A stretch of DNA of 64,000 bases. Origin: an uncultured Caryophanales bacterium. GTDB lineage: Bacteria > Bacillota_I > Bacilli_A > RF39 > UBA660. The stretch lies in contig CATLHA010000006.1 of assembly GCA_949948745.1 (NCBI GenBank), positions 1 to 64,000 on the forward strand, written 5' to 3'. Below are positions 49,367-59,274 of this stretch, piece after piece; positions within the stretch are counted from its first letter, which is position 1; each line of letters begins with the position of its first letter. Position numbers and translations under genes: made by a program. The notes beneath the pieces are model-generated. The model worked only from the letters and a program-made list of their open reading frames with translations, did no database searches and had not been told where the DNA came from.

Positions 49367-50977
49367 CTATTTTCCACTACTAAGAGTAATTGTTACAGTT
49401 GTATTTTCTGGTACAGTACTGTTAGGACGCATAGATTGTCTGATTATAATATCTTTTTTTATTGTATTGCTTGCTTCATATTTATATTCACAAATTAAAT
49501 TTGCAGATTTACATTTTCTATCAATCTCTGCTTTACTCATATCCGAAAAATCTGGAACTTTAGTTGTACTTCCTTCTGAAATCGTTAGTTTTATTGTATC
49601 TGTGTTTTTAATTAATTGGTTTTCTTGATGAGAGTAAGAAATTAGTTCACCAGCCTTAAATTCAGCACTAAACTCATAATCTATCGTATATGATATTTCA
49701 TTTTCATCCGCCCATTTTCTAAAATTATCTACCGTTGTAAATTTTGGCATATAAATAGGACCTTTAGAAAGTATTACTTTTATACTATCTCCAACTTCAA
49801 TTGTATCTCCATATTTTCTTGAAGATTCAATTAATTTTCCTTTTTTTATCGTATCATCATATTGTTCAATTAAATTTAATTTAATTTTATTTTCTGATGC
49901 CCAACTATTTATTTCTTTAATTGTCATTTCATTAAAATTGGGAATTGATATTTTTTGATTTCTCGCTAATGTTAATGTTGTTACTGGATTTTTTGTTACA
50001 TCAAATACTTTTCCTTTTTTGTCTTTTTGTTTGATTACAGTTCCTTGTTCAAATTCTTCGCTATATCCATATAAAAATTCATAAGAAATTCTATTTCTTT
50101 TTAACCAAGTTGTTGCATGGAACTCATCCATTCCAACTAAATCAATCATTGTTGCGTATTTAAATTCATTTTCTTTTCCTAGAGAAGCTTTTACTTTTAG
50201 TGGTTCTGTTCTTTTAATTGTACTTTCAATATTTTGTGAGAATACAACATCTCTTTTTACTTCATTATGAAATTCAAAATCAATACTAACATTTAATAAA
50301 CGATTTTCGTCTACATACTCGATAACTTTATCTATATTCCAACCTATCATATTTGGTATACTCATTTCTTTGTTTGGATTAGGACCATCAGATATTGTTA
50401 TGGTGATTTTTTCTACTTTTTTTAACTTAGTTCCAGGTTCTACATCTTGTTTAATTACTTTATATTGTTCTATTGTTTCACTGTTTTCATATACCTGATT
50501 GATTGTTATATCATTATCATTTGCCCAACTCATTACTTCTGAGATATCCTTCTTTGTAAAATCTAACACAACTTCTTCTTTTCCAAAATGTATAATATCA
50601 GCACCTACTAATAAATTCAAACTACTATAAATTGAAAGCAAGATAGATGCGATAATTACAAAAATGCGACTTTTTTTACTATTTGCGAATAGATTCGTGA
50701 AAACAAAGAAGATGGTAAATATAGCGAGGATAAATGTACTAACAATATTTATTAATTGTGTCATTATATTTTCACTATTTAATACCGTTTGAATAGAGTA
50801 TGCTACCATCAGTACTAAGGATAGTGATAAGAAGACATAAGTTACAATTTTTAAAAGATTATTTTTCTTATTGTTTTCTTCCTGTTCTAATTCCTTTAAT
50901 TTTTCTTGTTTCTTTTGTTCAATTTCATCTAGCATCCATTTTTTTTCTTGTTCTTTCAAACCATTTCTATTATCCAC
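49367..50977 (-). CDS. Membrane protein with about six PASTA-like repeats, no kinase domain
   Basis: Short charged N-terminus, TM helices, then repeats such as VPDFSDMSKAEIDRKCKSANLICEYKYEASNTIKKDIIIRQSMRPNSTVPENTTVTITLSSG. Confidence 0.82.
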   Translation of the reverse strand: MDNRNGLKEQEKKWMLDEIEQKKQEKLKELEQEENNKKNNLLKIVTYVFLSLSLVLMVAYSIQTVLNSENIMTQLINIVSTFILAIFTIFFVFTNLFANSKKSRIFVIIASILLSIYSSLNLLVGADIIHFGKEEVVLDFTKKDISEVMSWANDNDITINQVYENSETIEQYKVIKQDVEPGTKLKKVEKITITISDGPNPNKEMSIPNMIGWNIDKVIEYVDENRLLNVSIDFEFHNEVKRDVVFSQNIESTIKRTEPLKVKASLGKENEFKYATMIDLVGMDEFHATTWLKRNRISYEFLYGYSEEFEQGTVIKQKDKKGKVFDVTKNPVTTLTLARNQKISIPNFNEMTIKEINSWASENKIKLNLIEQYDDTIKKGKLIESSRKYGDTIEVGDSIKVILSKGPIYMPKFTTVDNFRKWADENEISYTIDYEFSAEFKAGELISYSHQENQLIKNTDTIKLTISEGSTTKVPDFSDMSKAEIDRKCKSANLICEYKYEASNTIKKDIIIRQSMRPNSTVPENTTVTITLSSGK

Positions 50978-51113
50978 AATATCACCTCTATTTTCATTAT
51001 ATAATAAAATAAGAAATAAAAATATGAAGATTTATAATTTATTTATAAAAAGTGTCGAATTCTTAAAAAAAGTTTTCAAATATGGTATACTTATATTATC
51101 GGGGGAAATCATT

Positions 51114-51833
51114 ATGAAACAAAAATCTACTAGAAAAACATTTCAAATGTCTAAAGAAACTCTACAAAAAATTATTTCTTTGATTACTATGTTTTTATCT
51201 TTTTTTGTTTTGAATTCATATTTACAATATATAGCAGGAGTTTCATTGTTTAAGATTCCAAAGCTTTGGATTATAAATACATTTTTTACTATTAGTTGGA
51301 TTTTTCTAATTATTGGGATTATTTATGTTTTTCAAGGAATATTTCAAAGGGTTCTATACATTACTATATTTGTTATATTTTCTATTATTTCTTATTTAGA
51401 ATCTGTATCTTTTTCCATTGCTGGAGAGTTTTTGCCATTTTCTGAAATGAATTTTACATTAAAAGAGATGTTTCAAGTTACAAATGAAAACTTTATATTG
51501 GTAATACTTATTAGTATTTTTCTTTCTTTTGTTACTTGTTATTTATTGAAAAAAGCTGTAGTTAAAAAAAGAAATTTTTATGAGCTTTCATTTTTTCTTT
51601 TATTAATTTTCTTTTATTTTGGAGTATGTCGTTTTGTTGCTTATTATTCTATGGGTCCTAGAATTGTTTATTCTAGTGGGAAAACTTCTGATGATTGGAA
51701 GAGTATTTATCTAAAGAGGAAAGATTTAAATCAAGATTTTAAAATTTCAGGATTGTATGATTTTACTATGAAGGAATGGACTTTTACTATTTTAAAACAA
51801 GTGAATCAAACGATTGACTATTTGAAGGATTAG
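51114..51833 (+). CDS. Membrane protein, possibly LtaS-like N-terminal half
   Basis: ATG at 51114 after gggggaaatcatt; five or so TM helices and a short C-terminus (FKISGLYDFTMKEWTFTIL). Confidence 0.55.
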   Translation: MKQKSTRKTFQMSKETLQKIISLITMFLSFFVLNSYLQYIAGVSLFKIPKLWIINTFFTISWIFLIIGIIYVFQGIFQRVLYITIFVIFSIISYLESVSFSIAGEFLPFSEMNFTLKEMFQVTNENFILVILISIFLSFVTCYLLKKAVVKKRNFYELSFFLLLIFFYFGVCRFVAYYSMGPRIVYSSGKTSDDWKSIYLKRKDLNQDFKISGLYDFTMKEWTFTILKQVNQTIDYLKD

Positions 51834-51843
51834 GAGGATTATT

Positions 51844-53511
51844 ATGAATTTAAAGAATGTAAAAGAAAGTGGAATATTAATTTTTATATTTTTAGTTTTC
51901 TTGTTTGTTGGACCTAGTATTTTATTTTTCTTAAAAGTGCCTATCTTAAGTATCAATGTACTTATCTATTTTACTTTGGCATGTCTTTCTTATTATTTTA
52001 TTTGTACTTGTATTAAAAAGGAAAAGGTGGCTTTATTTCATTTTTCTAAATCTATTTGTCTTGCATCCATTGTGATTGTTTTTTCTTTATTTCTATCCTG
52101 TTTTTTGTTTGATAGATCAAGTGATGGAGATACCTATCATAAAGATGCGATTGGTGTATTAAAAGAAGGATTTAATCCAGTTTATTCTTCTAGCTTAGAT
52201 TTTATTAAAGATAGAAAAGATGATAGTAAAAATTTAACAACGTATAGTATTTGGACTGATCATTATGCGAAGGCTAACTGGGTAATTGCCGCTAATTTAT
52301 ATAGTTTTACAGGAAATATTGAATCAGCAAAGGCTATGAATTTTTTAAGCTTATATGTTTTATTTATGTTTATATATTTCGCTTTTTCGGAAAAATGGGG
52401 ATGGAAAAAGGCTTTTGTCTTTGCTTTTATTGTTACGTTTAATCCAATTACTGCTAGTCAGCTATACACTTTTTATAATGACTTTCTAGTTTGTGTATAT
52501 TTATTCCTTACGATATTCTTTTTACTACAACTGGATAAAAAAGAAACAAAGGAATTATGGATATATTATGGACTTTGTTTCTTATTACTTTCAAATTTAA
52601 AATTTAATGGATTAGGATATTTGCTCGTATTTAGTTTCTTCTTTATGTGTAGAAAATTATATTTTGCTTGGAAAGATAAACAATTTCTCTTAGTTTTTCG
52701 TAAACTTGTATGTATTTTTATTCCATTATTTATAACTTCTTTATTAGTTGTAGGATATCCAACTTATGTAAAAAATACAATTGATCATAAGACTCCATTC
52801 TTTCCATTATATGGAGAAGGAAAGCAAGATATTATGACACAACAACAACCTAAGAAATTTAGTAAGATGTTGCCTGTTCAGAAATTATTTTATTCAACGT
52901 TTTCTAAAGTAAATAATCTTAGGGAAAATGATAATTTAGATTTAAAAGTACCATTTAGTATTTCAAAATCGGAAATTGTTCCAGCTACATCTTATGATTT
53001 AAGAATTAGTGGATTTGGTGTATGGTTTAGTGGAATTTTGTGTATCAGTATTTTATTACTTGGATTCTTCTATTCGAAATATAAAAAAGATAGTCGCTTG
53101 ATATTTACCTTAGGTATTACTATTCTACTGCTTCTTTTGATGAATGAAAGCTGGTGGGCTAGATATACTCCACATTTTTACTTATTTATTTTAGCTTCTG
53201 TATATATATTATTTGAATATGGGAACCATAAAAATAAGAAAATTCATTCTGTTTATGTTTTGCTTATTATTTTTAATATGTTGTTACCATTCTTAGGAAA
53301 TAGTTATTATGTTCTTACAAATAGTTTAAAAATCCATAATCAAATGCGCTCTTTAAGAGATAAAGAAATTATGCTTGACGTTCATGGATATCATGGAATT
53401 GTTTACAATTTTAAAGATTATCATATTTCTTATCAATTAAAAGAAGGAATTTCTTCCGATAAAGTTTTTTATGATATGGTAGATTATCAGGTGATTTCTA
53501 ATGACAAATAA
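51844..53511 (+). CDS. Multi-pass membrane protein (GT-C-like/glycan-related)
   Basis: Many TM helices; DRSSDGDTYHKDAI loop; adjacent to polysaccharide-type genes. Confidence 0.6.
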   Translation: MNLKNVKESGILIFIFLVFLFVGPSILFFLKVPILSINVLIYFTLACLSYYFICTCIKKEKVALFHFSKSICLASIVIVFSLFLSCFLFDRSSDGDTYHKDAIGVLKEGFNPVYSSSLDFIKDRKDDSKNLTTYSIWTDHYAKANWVIAANLYSFTGNIESAKAMNFLSLYVLFMFIYFAFSEKWGWKKAFVFAFIVTFNPITASQLYTFYNDFLVCVYLFLTIFFLLQLDKKETKELWIYYGLCFLLLSNLKFNGLGYLLVFSFFFMCRKLYFAWKDKQFLLVFRKLVCIFIPLFITSLLVVGYPTYVKNTIDHKTPFFPLYGEGKQDIMTQQQPKKFSKMLPVQKLFYSTFSKVNNLRENDNLDLKVPFSISKSEIVPATSYDLRISGFGVWFSGILCISILLLGFFYSKYKKDSRLIFTLGITILLLLLMNESWWARYTPHFYLFILASVYILFEYGNHKNKKIHSVYVLLIIFNMLLPFLGNSYYVLTNSLKIHNQMRSLRDKEIMLDVHGYHGIVYNFKDYHISYQLKEGISSDKVFYDMVDYQVISNDK

Positions 53512-54691
53512 AAAAATAAAGAATATTGATTTTTTTAGTATTTTCTTACTACTTGGACCTATTCTTGATGTAATGAGTTTTTTAGAAGTAGGTGGGAAGT
53601 TTTCTGTTAGTATTATTGTTAGGACCTTATTTTTAGGTTTTCTTATCCTTTTATTATTAAGAAAAAAAGAAAGTTATTTAGAACTTGGACTTGTTCTCCT
53701 TGTTAGTGCTTTCCTATTTGGATTTTCTTATTTTATATTAAAACAAGGATTTGTTGTGTGTCTTTCTTCTATCTTAAAACTTATTTATTTACCAATTGTA
53801 CTTCTTTATTTTAAGAATTATACTTGGGATTCTGATAAGATGAAAACGCTTGAAATAGTTTTATTTATGTATTTATCTATATTTTTACTTTCCTATGTTA
53901 CAGGTGTTGGTAGTAATGCTTATTTAGAAACAGATGGAAAAAGTGGTTTTAAGGGATTGTTTTCTTCTATCAATGAATTTAGTGCGATTGTTGTATCTTT
54001 ATTGTTTTTAGTAGGAACTTTTCTTAAGAAAAACAAAAATTATATTCGTTTGAGTATTCTAATATTATTTAGTCTTATTACTAGCTTACTCATCGGTACT
54101 AAGGTATTATTGGGTGGAATTTTATTTACATTGCTTTATTTTATATATTTGGATAGAAAAAAAATGTTTTTTAATCAAAAGGTTCAGGTTAAAGTACTTA
54201 TTTGTATTATCAGTCTTGTTTTCTTAATAGGTGGTGGTTTTTTATTTACTAAGACTAGGACCTATCAAAATATGAAAATTCAACAGAACTTTTTTCATGC
54301 CGATCGTGTGTTTTCTTATGAATTTTTAAATCGAGTAGTATTTAATGATCGTTTGACATTTTTAGAAGAAAATTTTGAGTTTTATAAAGAACAGAATATT
54401 TCCAAGAAACTTTTAGGGATTGGAATAGGAGAATATGAAGTAAAGATGGTAGAAATTGATATTTTTGACTTATTGTTTCGATATGGTATGATAGGAGTAT
54501 CACTTTTTATGTTTATTTTTATATTTAGAATGGGATTTCAGTCTATGAATATTGAAGCACTTATTTCTTCTATATTATTGATTCTTATTTCTTGTACTAG
54601 TGGACATGTGTTATTTTATCCAGCAGTGACTATTTATTTTGGTTGCTTTTCTACAATGAAAAGGGGAGCAAAAGAACAAAGGTTAAAATAA
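53501..54691 (+). CDS. O-antigen ligase/polymerase-like membrane protein
   Basis: About 10 TM helices; FKGLFSSINEFSAIVVSLLFLVGTF...LLGIGIGEYEVKMVEIDIFDLLFRYGMIG. Confidence 0.65.
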   Translation: MTNKKIKNIDFFSIFLLLGPILDVMSFLEVGGKFSVSIIVRTLFLGFLILLLLRKKESYLELGLVLLVSAFLFGFSYFILKQGFVVCLSSILKLIYLPIVLLYFKNYTWDSDKMKTLEIVLFMYLSIFLLSYVTGVGSNAYLETDGKSGFKGLFSSINEFSAIVVSLLFLVGTFLKKNKNYIRLSILILFSLITSLLIGTKVLLGGILFTLLYFIYLDRKKMFFNQKVQVKVLICIISLVFLIGGGFLFTKTRTYQNMKIQQNFFHADRVFSYEFLNRVVFNDRLTFLEENFEFYKEQNISKKLLGIGIGEYEVKMVEIDIFDLLFRYGMIGVSLFMFIFIFRMGFQSMNIEALISSILLILISCTSGHVLFYPAVTIYFGCFSTMKRGAKEQRLK

Positions 54692-54718
54692 AGAAAATGA
54701 TAAGAGTTGGAGGTTTTT

Positions 54719-55582
54719 ATGAAAACAGGAATGTTAATTGTCAATTATAATGATTATTCATCAACGAAGAAGTTATTAGATAATATACGTTCATTTCGAG
54801 TTTTTGATATGGTTGTAGTTGTAGATAATCGTTCTACTGATGATTCCTTGAAAAAACTAAAAAAATTGAAGATTTCTAATTTCTCTGTTTTAGAAATGAA
54901 AGATAATTTAGGATATTCAGCCGCAATTAATTTTGGTAGTAAGTATCTAATTCAAGAACTTGGAGAATGTAATATTGTCGTATCCAACCCAGACGTTTTA
55001 ATCACAAAAGAAAAAGATATTAAGGAACTTCTATCAGTTTTAAGAAATGAAAAAGTGGGAGCTGTTGGTCCTACAATTTTAGAGCATGGAAACTTAAATC
55101 GTGGATGGAAGAATCCCTCTCCATTATTAGATTCCGTACTTAATCTTCCATATCTTCATCGTTTTATTAGAAATAAAAAAATGATGTATTCTCCTACATA
55201 CTATAGTGGAGATATTTCTCAGGTAGATGTTATTTCAGGGTGCTTCTTTTGTATTTCTTCTAAGGTTTTAGAACAAATAGGTTTTCTTGACGAAAATGTT
55301 TTCTTATATTATGAAGAAAATATTCTATCAAAAAAACTAGAAGAGATTGGGCTTTCTTGTTATGTCAATAATCAGACACTAATTGCGCATAATCATTCTG
55401 TGACAATCGATAAAAGTATGAAGAAAATCAAAAAATATAAAGCACAAAAGAAAAGCCAATACTACTTTCACGTTAATTATCAACATGCCAATTCTTTTGA
55501 AAAATTTTGTTTAAAAGGGTCTAGATATATTTCAGAAGTTATTCTATCTATTTATTACTTTGTAATTGATTTATTTAGGTAA
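54719..55582 (+). CDS. Family 2 glycosyltransferase (rhamnosyltransferase-like)
   Basis: MLIVNYNDYSSTKKLL, VVVVDNRSTDDSLKKL, VVSNPDVLITKE, GCFFCISSKVLEQIGFLDENVFLYYEE. Confidence 0.88.
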   Translation: MKTGMLIVNYNDYSSTKKLLDNIRSFRVFDMVVVVDNRSTDDSLKKLKKLKISNFSVLEMKDNLGYSAAINFGSKYLIQELGECNIVVSNPDVLITKEKDIKELLSVLRNEKVGAVGPTILEHGNLNRGWKNPSPLLDSVLNLPYLHRFIRNKKMMYSPTYYSGDISQVDVISGCFFCISSKVLEQIGFLDENVFLYYEENILSKKLEEIGLSCYVNNQTLIAHNHSVTIDKSMKKIKKYKAQKKSQYYFHVNYQHANSFEKFCLKGSRYISEVILSIYYFVIDLFR

Positions 55583-55666
55583 ATTATATTTTCATTATTT
55601 ACGGTATTTTTTCTACAATTCTCCCATATTATTTTTATATAATTATAAATAGGAGGAGGTGGAAAT

Positions 55667-55912
55667 ATCGAAATTAAACTAATAGGTTCTAATTGTAGTA
55701 ACGGAATGAAGTTAAAAAAAGAATTAGATCGCGTAAAAAAGAACAGTGAATTCAAAATTAATATTGTAGAGATGAATGATGATAATTTTAAGAAAAGATA
55801 TCGTATTCAAAATATTCCAGCATTAGTAATTGATGGTAAGGTTGTTAGTGAAGGAAAAATTTTGTGTGAACGTGAGTTAAAAAGAATGATTTCTTTATAT
55901 AGCATTTCTTAA
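55667..55912 (+). CDS. Small thioredoxin-fold protein, probable non-AUG (ATC) start
   Basis: Frame open 5' of ATG 55706: (I)EIKLIGSNCSNGMKLKKELDRV...IQNIPALVIDGKVVSEG; strong SD aggaggagg at 55651-55659. Confidence 0.6.
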   Translation: MEIKLIGSNCSNGMKLKKELDRVKKNSEFKINIVEMNDDNFKKRYRIQNIPALVIDGKVVSEGKILCERELKRMISLYSIS

Positions 55913-55935
55913 ATTATATAAGATACAAATTTTAT

Positions 55936-55972
55936 AGAAACAGTTTTATTTTAAATCTGTTTCTTTTTTTGG
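55936..55972 (+). terminator. Rho-independent terminator
   Basis: agaaacag...ctgtttct followed by tttttt. Confidence 0.75.
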
Positions 55973-55998
55973 TATAATTAGTATAGAGGTGTTAGAAT

Positions 55999-56628
55999 AT
56001 GATAACTATCAATGAACAAAGTAGTGTTCGTCTATCTTTTCATAAAAATATTTATATTGACCCCTTTCATTTAGAAGAGGAATTACACGATGCAGATATT
56101 ATTTTTATTACACATTCTCATTATGATCATTTTAGTTTAGAAGATATAGAAAAATGTAGAAATAAAAATACAGTTATTGTGAGTGTTGGCGATACTTATG
56201 GAAAATTATCACAAATTTTTGACTCTAGTCATATTATACTTGTAAAACCAGAGGAAGAATTTAATGTTTTAGGAATTCCTGTTAAGACAACTCCTGCATA
56301 TAATTTAGATAAACAATATCATTTAAAAGAATATGAATGGGTTGGGTATATTTTAATCATCGAAGATCAAACTTATTATTTTATGGGAGATACAGATAGC
56401 TTAGATTTTATGAAAGAAATTCATCCAGATTATCTATTTATTCCAATAGGTGGAAAATTTACTATGACAATGGAAGAGGCAGTTATTCTTGTAAATGAAA
56501 TGAAACCTAAAGTAGTAATACCAATTCATTATGGGACAATTATTGGAGAACCCTCTTTAGGTAGTGACTTTTCTAAAAGAATTGATTCTAATATTGATTG
56601 TCGACTTTTATTAAGATTTTCAAAATAA
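55999..56628 (+). CDS. MBL-fold metallohydrolase
   Basis: FITHSHYDHFSLEDI, FMGDTDS, PIHYGT. Confidence 0.88.
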   Translation: MITINEQSSVRLSFHKNIYIDPFHLEEELHDADIIFITHSHYDHFSLEDIEKCRNKNTVIVSVGDTYGKLSQIFDSSHIILVKPEEEFNVLGIPVKTTPAYNLDKQYHLKEYEWVGYILIIEDQTYYFMGDTDSLDFMKEIHPDYLFIPIGGKFTMTMEEAVILVNEMKPKVVIPIHYGTIIGEPSLGSDFSKRIDSNIDCRLLLRFSK

Positions 56629-56731
56629 CTGTAAAATATTTTGTCTAATTGTGTCGATATCTTGTCAATTGATATAATTAGACATATTCAAAGCATTTTT
56701 AATATGATACTATGTTATAGTAGGTGATAGC

Positions 56732-57298
56732 ATGAGCGATGTAATGGATGAATTAATTGATATTTTAAATGAAGATGGTACTAGTACTGGAAAATCTGCA
56801 ACTAAAGCAGAGATTTATCAAAATGGGTATTGGCATAAGTCTGTTCATATTTGGATTATTAACGATAATCAAGAGTTATTGGTTCAAAAGAGAAATCCAT
56901 ATAAGAAAACTTTTGCGAATTTGTGGGCCATTTCTTCGGCTGGTCATGTGTTAACTGGCGAGTCTAGTTTGGAAGCTGGTATCCGTGAATTGAAAGAGGA
57001 ATTAAATGTTGATGCGACCGAGGGAGATTTAGAGTATTTATTTTCCATTCGTAGAGAACAACCATATAAGGACCATTTCTTACGTGTAATAGATGATGTC
57101 TATCTTTTACATTGTAATTTAGATGTTGACCATACAAAATTGCAAGTGGAAGAATTAACGGATATTAAATATGTCTATTATCAATATTTAGAGACTATTT
57201 TTAAGAGTGGGGATTCTAGTTATGTTCCATATACAGAAGAACATGAAAAACTATTTAAATTATTACAAGAACGTTATGACCCAATTGATATTATATAG
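56732..57298 (+). CDS. NUDIX hydrolase (IDI-like subgroup)
   Basis: GHVLTGESSLEAGIRELKEELNV (Nudix box), WHKSVHIWIIN, LLVQKRNPYKKTFANLWAIS. Confidence 0.88.
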   Translation: MSDVMDELIDILNEDGTSTGKSATKAEIYQNGYWHKSVHIWIINDNQELLVQKRNPYKKTFANLWAISSAGHVLTGESSLEAGIRELKEELNVDATEGDLEYLFSIRREQPYKDHFLRVIDDVYLLHCNLDVDHTKLQVEELTDIKYVYYQYLETIFKSGDSSYVPYTEEHEKLFKLLQERYDPIDII

Positions 57299-57304
57299 AT
57301 TATA

Positions 57305-57336
57305 AATCATCCTTATTTGGGTGATTTTTCTTTTAA
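57305..57336 (+). terminator. Rho-independent terminator
   Basis: aaatcatcc/gggtgattt stem followed by T-rich run. Confidence 0.65.
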
Positions 57337-57346
57337 AATTCTAATA

Positions 57347-57375
57347 TTGAAAAACAATTATGAATATATTATAAT
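57347..57375 (+). promoter_or_regulatory. Sigma70-type promoter for structured RNA
   Basis: TTGAAA (57347-57352) - 17 nt - TATAAT (57370-57375). Confidence 0.75.
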
Positions 57376-57381
57376 GATAAA

Positions 57382-57925
57382 TAAGAAGTGGTGCATTATT
57401 CTAGTCGATTGCAATTATTATGAGGACGAGGGTAAAATATCGTTAAAGAGCATATCTGTGAAACTTTTGGTGCTTGCTTAGTACGCCCAGTATTGGGTGG
57501 GTGCTGGAAGGGAAGAATCTATGGGCGCCCATAATGGCATATGGACCCGACCCATAAATTCGTGGAGACCTATACTTGTGGAATCGAAAAGATTTTACGA
57601 CTTAGGCTAGAACCTATTTTGTGGCGAATAGCTATGAATAGCGTAGCTTGACTTGAGTGATTGTTGGGGATAGAGACAGCTTATCCTTAGGTGTACATCT
57701 AAAGATAAGTATTGCTACTTGAAACATCAGTTGCAAAAAAGTATAGTAATATTTATGGTCGTTCGAGGAAAACTCCTAGGGTGTAATCGATATAGGATTG
57801 CAGTGTATACTAAGTGGCAATCAAGTCATAGAATTGGTGACAATCTATTGCTTTCTTTCAAGGGGAACCGCTTACTGGTAACGGTAAGTAGGAAGTAGGG
57901 AAATCCAACTTGACCTAAGATACAA
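57382..57925 (+). ncRNA. Large structured RNA, probable OLE RNA
   Basis: No long ORF; visibly GC-richer than surroundings; own promoter; hairpins e.g. cgccca/tgggtg (57484-57499) and cttatccttag/ctaaagataag (57680-57709); directly upstream of an OapA-like membrane protein gene. Confidence 0.75.
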
Positions 57926-57972
57926 AGTTTACTATATTGATGACCATTTCTTTTTTTATTGAGGTTTTGTTT

Positions 57973-58560
57973 ATGAAAATAAAAAAATATAAAGAAAAAT
58001 ATTCTAAAAAGGCAAAGAAGAGAAAAAGTTTTCCAGAAAAATTAAATGATTATTCATGGATTATTACAGTTACTATTTTGGCATTCTTTATTTCATTGTT
58101 GTTTTCCTTTGTATCGGAGTTAACAATTCCTAATGCAAGCAGTATTGTAGCTACATTCATTATTATTTTATTTATAGGAATTGGTATTATTTTTGATATG
58201 ATTGGAATTAGTGTTACAGTTGCTGATATAAAAACGTTTAACTCTATGGCAACGAAAAGAATAAAAGGTGCTAGTTTAGCAGTAAAACTAATTCATAATG
58301 CATCTAGAACTTCTAGTTTTTGTAATGATGTTATAGGAGATATTTGTGGAATTATTAGTGGTTCTGCTGGAGTTGCTTTGGCTAATATTTTATCAAATGC
58401 ATTTCACCTTAATCTGTTTATTACAACCTTATTCATTACTGCTATAATCGCAGCTTTTACAATTGGTGGAAAGGCTTTAGGAAAGACTACTGCGATGAAT
58501 CGAAGCACTTATATCTTGTATCAATTTTGTAAAGTTTTGTCATTTTTTTACAAAAAATAA
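57973..58560 (+). CDS. oapA: Small multipass membrane protein, probable OLE-associated protein OapA (DUF21-like)
   Basis: GISVTVADIKTFNSMATKRIKGASLAVKLIHNASRTSSFCNDVIGDICGIISGSAGVAL with about 4 TM helices; immediately downstream of the structured RNA. Confidence 0.7.
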   Translation: MKIKKYKEKYSKKAKKRKSFPEKLNDYSWIITVTILAFFISLLFSFVSELTIPNASSIVATFIIILFIGIGIIFDMIGISVTVADIKTFNSMATKRIKGASLAVKLIHNASRTSSFCNDVIGDICGIISGSAGVALANILSNAFHLNLFITTLFITAIIAAFTIGGKALGKTTAMNRSTYILYQFCKVLSFFYKK

Positions 58561-58690
58561 GAAAATGTTTACGTAAATTTCTTTATTTTAATTGTAAAAA
58601 CTAGTAATTTTGATGGTTTTCTTCAAGATGCTTTCTACTTTACTTCTTTCTTTTTTTTTGCTATAATTTTTGATAGTTAGGAGAATAGAT

Positions 58691-59263
58691 ATGGGTAAAA
58701 ATAAAAAAATAGCAGTATTTCTTGTGATTATTGGTATTGTTCTTCTTGTTGCTGGTGGTACATATACTATAGTTACCAAGATGAATAAAGAGAAAAAAGA
58801 AATAGAAGATGCACAAAATAATGTTGTGGATAAATATAAAAAATTTAAAGAAGAGGCAGATAAGTTTTTGGATGCTAGAAAAGAATATCAGAATATTGTA
58901 GTTGAAGATTTATTTGTAGAATCTGTAGAAGAAGATTATGAAGAATGGATGAAATCATTTGATAAATATCAAAAAGTAGTAGATGCTGTAATAGAAAAAG
59001 CAAAGGATTTAAGTAAACTTTGTATTGATAAGACTTATCCTGATAAAGCTGTGATGACTAATTGTCAATCTTATATGATTAATTATGAGACAGTTATGAA
59101 TTATTTTGTAAAAGACGTGGAAGAATTTAATGAATTTATGAATGAATATTATGAAGACTATAAAGGAAATAAGACTCTTTATCCACAATATAGATTAGAT
59201 GAAAATGTGTATCATTATGTAGATATTAATGATGATGGCGAATATATTGGAAAAGATAAATAG
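58691..59263 (+). CDS. Hypothetical membrane-anchored protein
   Basis: N-terminal TM, coiled-coil-like ectodomain; ATG at 58691. Confidence 0.6.
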   Translation: MGKNKKIAVFLVIIGIVLLVAGGTYTIVTKMNKEKKEIEDAQNNVVDKYKKFKEEADKFLDARKEYQNIVVEDLFVESVEEDYEEWMKSFDKYQKVVDAVIEKAKDLSKLCIDKTYPDKAVMTNCQSYMINYETVMNYFVKDVEEFNEFMNEYYEDYKGNKTLYPQYRLDENVYHYVDINDDGEYIGKDK

Positions 59264-59274
59264 AGGAGAATGCT

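Noticed and set aside
49326-49628. Plus-strand 100-aa hydrophobic ORF
   Set aside because: Almost entirely antisense to the PASTA-repeat gene, which has clear repeats and coding character.
50871-51113. N-terminal extension of the 320-aa ORF
   Set aside because: Overlaps the divergent gene start at 50977 and has S/F-rich antisense composition; ATG 51114 with a purine-rich SD fits better.
57382-57925. ROOL or GOLLD RNA as alternative identity
   Set aside because: Similar size class, but no phage or tRNA context; adjacency to an OapA-like membrane protein favours OLE. Not excluded without a covariance-model search.
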